From NCBI RefSeq assembly GCF_000211815.1, contig NZ_GL890874.1:65875-84272 (forward strand): DNA of 18,398 nt. Direction: 5' to 3'. This stretch comes from Moorena producens 3L (GTDB lineage Bacteria > Cyanobacteriota > Cyanobacteriia > Cyanobacteriales > Coleofasciculaceae). A program made the translations under genes and the position numbers. Of this stretch, positions 14,049 to 18,398 are shown piece by piece; positions within the stretch are counted from its first letter, which is position 1; every line of letters starts with the position of its first letter. The notes beneath the pieces were generated by a model, which worked only from the letters and a program-made list of their open reading frames with translations, was not told where the DNA came from and did not search any database.

Positions 14049-14148
14049 GCAAGATCTGAGGCTAAATTGTTTGCTTACACCATTCCTTTAACTGAACCGT
14101 AAATTAAAACATACCCTTTCAGTTTTATCATTAATAAATAAATTAATA

Positions 14149-15201
14149 TTACAATCTACTTACTAAATCTAAGATGACTTTACTACATTTCTCTCGTTGA
14201 TCTTTAGATACTTGAATTTTCTTGTCATAAACTTGGTAATTCGCTTTTTCAACCATTTTACTTAGGGGTAAACCTTGATTTGCCGCTACAACACCAGCGC
14301 TATTAAAATCTCTGAGTTCTATACTGTATTTTTTTTCAAATTCTTGTCGGTTTATATTACTATTTGAACTATCCGAAAATCTATTAGGATTTTTAGTATA
14401 TTCTTCAAACATTTTTTGAATAGCTTTATTAGACAAAGCTTTAAAGGCGTGGGCTGCTCCTATTTTTTGAGTAAATCGATTCCCTAGTAAAAGAGCTATC
14501 TTTGGCCTTTCCAAGGAATTCGATTTTACTTTTGATGCAAATGTATATTTTCCATAGACAGGATGTTCTTTTTCTGTTCCCCATATAAGGTTAAAAAGAC
14601 CGGATATAGCATATATAGAAGAATCATCTGCATTAATCGGAACTATTAATTTTTCACCCCCTAGTATTGCAATTTGAGTGTAAATTGAAAAACTCGGATT
14701 GGTATCAATAAAGTATGTTGTTGGTTTATCATTAATCTGAATTTTAGTTAGTTTTTCTATAATAGTATGAATCGAACGCCAAGGATTATCAGAGCCAGAT
14801 ATTGGAGTTGCATCAGCTCTCTCTGAAAGAAGCGGCGCTATTAATTCTAAGTTTCCATCCCCAGACATTAAATATATATTATCTGTAAGCTGATCGTTTT
14901 TTTTATTTAATTGTAGTATATATTTACTAAGATCGTCAGTATTTAATTTCAAAACACAGTCTGTTAGATATCCTACAATTGTTTTGGGAGTATCTTTTGT
15001 GATTAATTCTTGTAATGATTCTTCTGCTTTCTCTCCTCCACCCATTAGCATCATTGATGAGTTGGCTTGAGGACACATATCAATTACAACGACATTTCTA
15101 TCTGGATTTTTTTCAGCATAGACTGAAGATATATGAAATGTTATAGTACTTTTACCAACTCCACCCTTATTGTTCCATATTACATAGCTTGTATTTTTCA
15201 T
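14149..15201 (-). CDS. Solo ParA-like (deviant Walker) ATPase
   Basis: A 350-residue ParA/MinD-type P-loop ATPase. The deviant Walker A is NKGGVGKSTI (12-20) with the signature Lys12. Walker A' is VVVIDMCPQANSS (Asp about 41), and the Walker B-type strand is TTYFIDTNPSFS. This family dimerises on ATP and usually moves plasmids, chromosomes or protein cargo over DNA. The length exceeds chromosomal Soj proteins (about 250-260) and there is a long C-terminal half. No ParB or other partner is adjacent. AAGGA lies about a dozen bases before the ATG. Composition is strongly AT-rich compared with the surrounding genes, consistent with recent transfer. It sits alone between two MITE copies. It may be a plasmid or integrated-element relic, or serve cargo positioning; which cannot be told here. 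Confidence 0.88.
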   Translation of the reverse strand: MKNTSYVIWNNKGGVGKSTITFHISSVYAEKNPDRNVVVIDMCPQANSSMMLMGGGEKAEESLQELITKDTPKTIVGYLTDCVLKLNTDDLSKYILQLNKKNDQLTDNIYLMSGDGNLELIAPLLSERADATPISGSDNPWRSIHTIIEKLTKIQINDKPTTYFIDTNPSFSIYTQIAILGGEKLIVPINADDSSIYAISGLFNLIWGTEKEHPVYGKYTFASKVKSNSLERPKIALLLGNRFTQKIGAAHAFKALSNKAIQKMFEEYTKNPNRFSDSSNSNINRQEFEKKYSIELRDFNSAGVVAANQGLPLSKMVEKANYQVYDKKIQVSKDQREKCSKVILDLVSRL

Positions 15202-15236
15202 AAAATTATTATCCTTTGATTAAAGGAAAAAGTAAA

Positions 15237-15419
15237 TTAATATTTTTTGATTTCTTGGTAGTTGTAAAGATGTAGTGATTTTGCTACATTTTCACCACTA
15301 CCGAAACCCTTAAGTTTTGGCTTGGTATCAACTTGTTTTATATCCTGCTCAGGGCAAACGCATCTTATTTTTGTACATGCTGGCGTGGTGAGTATTTCAG
15401 GGATCGAGCCTGTTTTCAA
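15237..15419 (-). CDS. Small unknown ORF upstream of parA (60 aa, TTG start)
   Basis: This open frame ends 35 bases before the parA-like start and reads the same way. Its start would be TTG (15419), and the product has a CTKIRCVC cysteine cluster and a Lys-rich middle. I recognise no family. A hairpin (GTAGTG with CACTAC) and an AAACCCTTA motif (15304-15312) lie within it, which suits a regulatory leader as well as a gene. An overlapping plus-strand frame exists too, so coding is doubtful. Confidence 0.25.
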   Translation of the reverse strand: MKTGSIPEILTTPACTKIRCVCPEQDIKQVDTKPKLKGFGSGENVAKSLHLYNYQEIKKY

Positions 15420-15428
15420 TCAATTGGT

Positions 15429-15453
15429 AAAACCCTTACTGGATAAGGGTTTT
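15429..15453. promoter_or_regulatory. Perfect 10-bp hairpin/operator-like palindrome upstream of parA
   Basis: AAAACCCTTA (15429-15438), loop CTGGA, then TAAGGGTTTT (15444-15453). The core AAACCCTTA recurs at 15304-15312. It could be an intrinsic terminator (A/T flanks on both sides) or a binding site in the parA control region. Confidence 0.5.
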
Positions 15454-15861
15454 GTAATTTATATCCTTTGCCATGATATCCTGCTTTCCTTTCGTGGTAG
15501 TTGTTTGTAATGTGATTTTGTTTCCTATCATATCATCCTATCTTAACTGGGACGTTTTGCCTATGGGGCAGGTAGCCTACAGATATACACCTAACAATGT
15601 ATTATCTTGTGCTGTCAAGGATATCTGAGTAAATAAGTGCGGTATCTCTTTACAATTCAGTATTATTGATTGACTATTGTCATTAATTTTCATAAGGTAA
15701 CGCTTAAAGGAAAGTCAGGTTTCCTTTCACTATAACTGTAACCTCTAGAGTAATGATAACCCAAGCTTTTTACTTTGATGACACTCACCAGCTTAGGGTA
15801 AGCGCATCTTGTCAATAAACTGGGGGTACTTCTCAATAAACCCAGTCTTATTGTGCTTATC
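15454..15861. other. AT-rich non-coding stretch with short repeats
   Basis: No convincing gene. TGGTAGTTGT...TGTGATTTTG (about 15495-15520) is a degenerate repeat of 15250-15278. AAAGGAAA-GTCAGG-TTTCCTTT (15706-15727) is an 8-bp hairpin. GCTTAGGGTAAGCGCATCTT (about 15791-15810) matches 17 of 20 bases near 15346. The island therefore contains internal duplications beside the flanking MITEs. Confidence 0.5.
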
Positions 15862-16041
15862 GGGACTTAGACAAAAACAGAGTCAAAAATGCTTTCAAAC
15901 CTATACATGGAAAGAGTTTTAGCGCAACTGAGTATCAATCCAGCTATACTTGTGGTTCCAGCTCTTTTTAGCTAATCGACCTCTTTTCGTTACCTGAAGT
16001 CCTTTTCAGTCCCTTTTGAGCCTAGAAAATGTCTAAGTACC
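15862..16041 (+). mobile_element. MITE-like repeat, copy 2 (180 bp)
   Basis: It begins GGGACTTAGACAAAAACAG and ends AAAATGTCTAAGTACC. ACTTAGACA and TGTCTAAGT are perfect terminal inverted repeats, so this copy defines the element better than copy 1. Same orientation as copy 1. No obvious target duplication is seen at either copy. A TTAGGCGGGCACTTC repeat follows directly outside its right end. Confidence 0.7.
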
Positions 16042-16042
16042 A

Positions 16043-16071
16043 TTAGGCGGGCACTTCGTGCCATCGCCCGG
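16043..16071. repeat. TTAGGCGGGC-type repeat
   Basis: TTAGGCGGGCACTTC followed by GTGCCATCGCCCGG. Core TTAGGCGGGC recurs at 13674-13683 and, inverted, at 17161-17185 inside the GT39 gene. The rest of 16072-16340 shows no gene I can support. Confidence 0.6.
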
Positions 16072-16340
16072 TGCAATTATGGTAATGAGTAACCAAGGAA
16101 CACTCCCCTATCGGATCAGTGTATCCTAACAAGATAGATGATAATGGCATTTGCTTGGAAGTATGCATATTCCCAAGAAAATGTCAATACCCCTGATTAC
16201 TTACCAACTAACCCCCTTGCGACTTGCTAGTATCTAGCGCCTAGAATAAAAGAAAGTAATCGATACTACAATTGTTCAAGAAACTTGACTACATCTGAGC
16301 CGCCAAAAAAATTAGTCATCAAAAAAATACCCCCGATTGA

Positions 16341-16577
16341 GCGCGCAAACCCCAAATCGCACTCAAGAGCGTCACTAATTCTGACGGTGAAGTTTTCGAG
16401 TGCCAAGACCAGATTATAGTAAAAGCGCCTTGGGGAAGTAGAGCTACTGCGGAGATTACAGCCTTGTATCAGGACGAGAGTGGCAATGCTTGGGCACAAT
16501 ATAAGCCAAGTGAATCTGACCCGAAGTGGGATTGGGAGGGAGGCTGTATCCGTGCAGAGCGACTGAGAAAAGCTTGA
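16341..16577 (+). pseudogene. Orphan C-terminal gene fragment, unknown family
   Basis: After an in-frame TGA at 16338, the plus strand reads 78 residues to a TGA at 16575-16577. The composition is protein-like: IIVKAPWGSRATAEITALYQ, then a Trp-rich acidic stretch NAWAQYKPSESDPKWDWEGG and a basic end IRAERLRKA. There is no in-frame ATG, GTG or TTG at its head, so it looks like the 3' end of a gene that lost its front. I do not recognise the family. A minus-strand frame (16266-16499) overlaps it but looks less like a protein. Confidence 0.35.
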
Positions 16578-16605
16578 ATCCCAGATCTATGACCGATTCG
16601 AGCGC

Positions 16606-18313
16606 TCAGCTAGGATAAGGCTTCACCATCTTAGTCGCCCAATACACATGAAAAACCTCTGTTACTGCTCCAGCCCTTCGAATCGGCACTGTCCCTATTT
16701 CCTGCATATCCTGAAAATAAGCTCGATAGCTATCTGTCAACTCTTGAAATCGCTCCAGAGTAAGGTATAATCCATCTTTACCCAACCATTGCTCAGGCTG
16801 GAACCAGACCATAAAACCACGCATATCCTCTCCCAAACAGGTAATTGGTGTAGAGGTCAGGGGAGTAATCGCCATCGCTACGATCCCACTGATATAAAAC
16901 CCATTAGTAAAGACAAAGCTAGAGGTTTCTAATGCCTCACTCAGCACAGGAGACTGAGCAAATCCTTGTCGCAGTTGCTGAATATCAATCAGTTCTGTAG
17001 AGGGGTCATCCTTGGGAGAGACAAAACCCCCTAGTAAAGCATAGTGACCGGATTTTTGCAGTGTTCCTGTCGTGATATGCAGTAGCACAAACAATAATAG
17101 GCTAGCTATTGCTATGGCTGAACCCTTTAGCCATCGGTTAACCCAACCGCGCGATGACAGGAAGTGCCCGCCTAAAGGCGATCGCATTTGCCACTGTTGC
17201 GCCTGTTGCCCTAGTAGTAAGGTTATCCCCCAAAATCCTGGCATTGGCCAAGTGGGCAAAATTTGGTGATATCCTGCTAAGAGGGTAAAGCCTACAACTA
17301 GGGGTAGGGAGTACCCATAGGATCAATCTTGACTCCAATTTTGATGTCTTGCTATACCCGGTAAATTGAGTAAGTAGCGATCGCAAACTCACCCACCACA
17401 TGGGCAATGCCATCGTAGGGAAAAGATAAGCTATTCCAGATAAAACTATCACTAATACATTTAGCCAATTGTAGCCCTGCTGAGGTACCTCTGGCTCTGG
17501 TTTAAAACGGGTGGATAAATGGAAAGTAAAGGATATCCAATCATGCTGTATATTCCAGTACCAAATTGGAAAAATAGTTATGATAAATAACATTAAACCT
17601 AGCCATGCCCAAGGTGACAATAATGCACAACGATGACGTGGACTCGTTAAGCAAAAACCAACTAATCCTAAGCCCAAAACAAAGCCATGATATTTACCTA
17701 GACAAGCTAAACCTACTAAAATACCTAGGATTGCTAACCGATAGCTAGGTCGGTATGAATCATAAATAGGGTTTAGGGTGTGGGGGTTAGGGTGTGGAGT
17801 ATTGGAATATAAACTATTGGGTTGACTAGATAATTTTTTACTTAAATTTTTCCCTCTGAGGGTAAAAAATTCGTAAGCAGCACATAACAAACTAGCTGAC
17901 CAGAAAAATATCAGGGGACTATCGGGTAGGGTAAGTACACCAAAGCCAATTTGAAAAATCGGAATAATGGTAGCGATCGCTAACGTTAATCTAGCCGCTT
18001 TGGTGTTAAATAGATGAGTGCTAGTCAGATACAGTAGCAATAGGCTACCTGTATACAAAATCAGGGAACCCAGACGAATGGTGAATTGGGAAACCTCTCC
18101 CGTTATCCAAGTACCAAAGCCAGTAGTCAGGGCAACTAAAACTGGGTGATCAAAATAACTCCAGTCTAGATGCAGGCTATAGACATAGTAATAGGCTTCA
18201 TCAATACCAGGGTAAAGCCAAAAAGCAATGATACACCGAAACAGTAGCCCCCCTAGCAGCCAACCAAGTACAAATTGATGTTGAGACAACCTTTTCAGGG
18301 CGTTATGCATCAT
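16606..18313 (-). pseudogene. Glycosyltransferase family 39-like membrane protein, frameshifted
   Basis: Two overlapping minus frames join into one 569-codon gene. The first part (from ATG 18313) has membrane helices and the GT39/ArnT-type loop GIDEAYYYVYSLHLDWSYFDHP (Asp38-Glu39 catalytic pair, then FDHP), as in enzymes that transfer sugars from polyprenyl phosphate at the periplasmic face. Near 17305-17315 the frame is lost: LILWV should run on to LPLVVGFTLLAGYHQILPTWPMPGFWG, which is in the next frame. The total length is 3n+1, so one extra base explains it. Two other oddities are in frame: a hydrophilic spacer (SSQPNSLYSNTPHPNPHT) coded by ACACCCTAACC-type repeats around 17770-17800, and RSPLGGHFL coded by a TTAGGCGGGC repeat at 17161-17185. 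Likely a surface-glycan transferase, now broken unless the frameshift is a sequence error. Confidence 0.8.
17161..17185 (-). repeat. TTAGGCGGGC repeat in frame in the GT39 gene
   Basis: Plus-strand GAAGTGCCCGCCTAAAGGCG leads into a HIP1 site (GCGATCGC). On the coding strand it gives RSPLGGHF in a short hydrophilic stretch between QQAQQWQM and LSSRGW. The same unit borders both MITE copies. Confidence 0.6.
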
Positions 18314-18398
18314 GTATAATAGCAGTTTTCAATGGGGTGAGGTACAAATTACTGGCTTTTAGGGAGCAGGAATCCCTTACAGGGGTAGGTTTTTTACA
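18314..18398. other. Leader region of the GT39-like gene
   Basis: No gene is seen. On the minus strand TATTATAC lies immediately before the ATG pair at 18313, so any promoter here would give a very short leader; no good -35 partner at normal spacing is visible. Confidence 0.3.

Noticed and set aside
15322..15510. 62-codon plus-strand frame opposite the small ORF
   Set aside because: No ribosome-binding site or family; it spans the AAACCCTTA palindrome, which looks regulatory.
14149..16041. Complete parAB partition locus or retron/toxin-antitoxin system
   Set aside because: No ParB, reverse transcriptase, toxin or antitoxin frame can be supported; only the ATPase is convincing.
16266..16499. 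77-codon minus-strand frame
   Set aside because: It overlaps a plus-strand frame with more protein-like composition and has no recognisable motif.

Overview
The window looks like a chromosomal segment of a filamentous cyanobacterium with an expanded, repeat-rich genome (Moorena/Coleofasciculus/Nostoc-like; genus not provable from sequence alone). The evidence is the many HIP1 octamers (GCGATCGC, e.g. near 3787, 8416, 10052, 10582, 17178), period-7 short tandem repeats of the cyanobacterial STRR type, a glycosyltransferase closely resembling hormogonium-polysaccharide HpsE, and a cyanobacterial-type ClpB.

Layout. 1-232 (-): 5' end of a peptide-type ABC-transporter permease, with a probable frameshift at the window edge. 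491-3868 (-): three family-2 glycosyltransferases, reading order hpsE-like, then two more; the last two are 1 nt apart, and hpsE is separated from them by 434 bp of heptamer arrays. 4214-5776 (+): a TnpB-like RuvC protein with no TnpA. 6141-7781 (+): an MBOAT polysaccharide O-acetyltransferase-like membrane protein. 8029-10701 (-): clpB. 11037-11912 (-): an AraC-family regulator. 12116-13399 (-): a second, Zn-finger TnpB. 13680-16041: an AT-rich island with a solo ParA-like ATPase (14149-15201), bracketed by two about 91% identical, same-orientation 177-180 bp MITE-like repeats. 16341-16577 (+): an orphan gene fragment. 16606-18313 (-): a GT39-type membrane glycosyltransferase broken by a frameshift.

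Functionally, the three GT2 enzymes, the MBOAT protein and the GT39 protein all suit surface polysaccharide assembly, sugar transfer and O-acetylation, although they are not one operon. ClpB and the AraC regulator are independent. The rest is mobile or repeat DNA.

The most notable pattern is repeat invasion. A 24-bp palindrome-bearing repeat sits in frame inside both TnpB genes, in each case against a RuvC catalytic motif. A second repeat (TTAGGCGGGC type) lies in frame in the GT39 gene and at both outer edges of the parA island. A third family of intergenic elements has GTAAGCAT/ATGCTTAC ends. No CRISPR array, tRNA, rRNA or confirmed new defence system was found. The parA island is the best candidate for an uncharacterised mobile unit.
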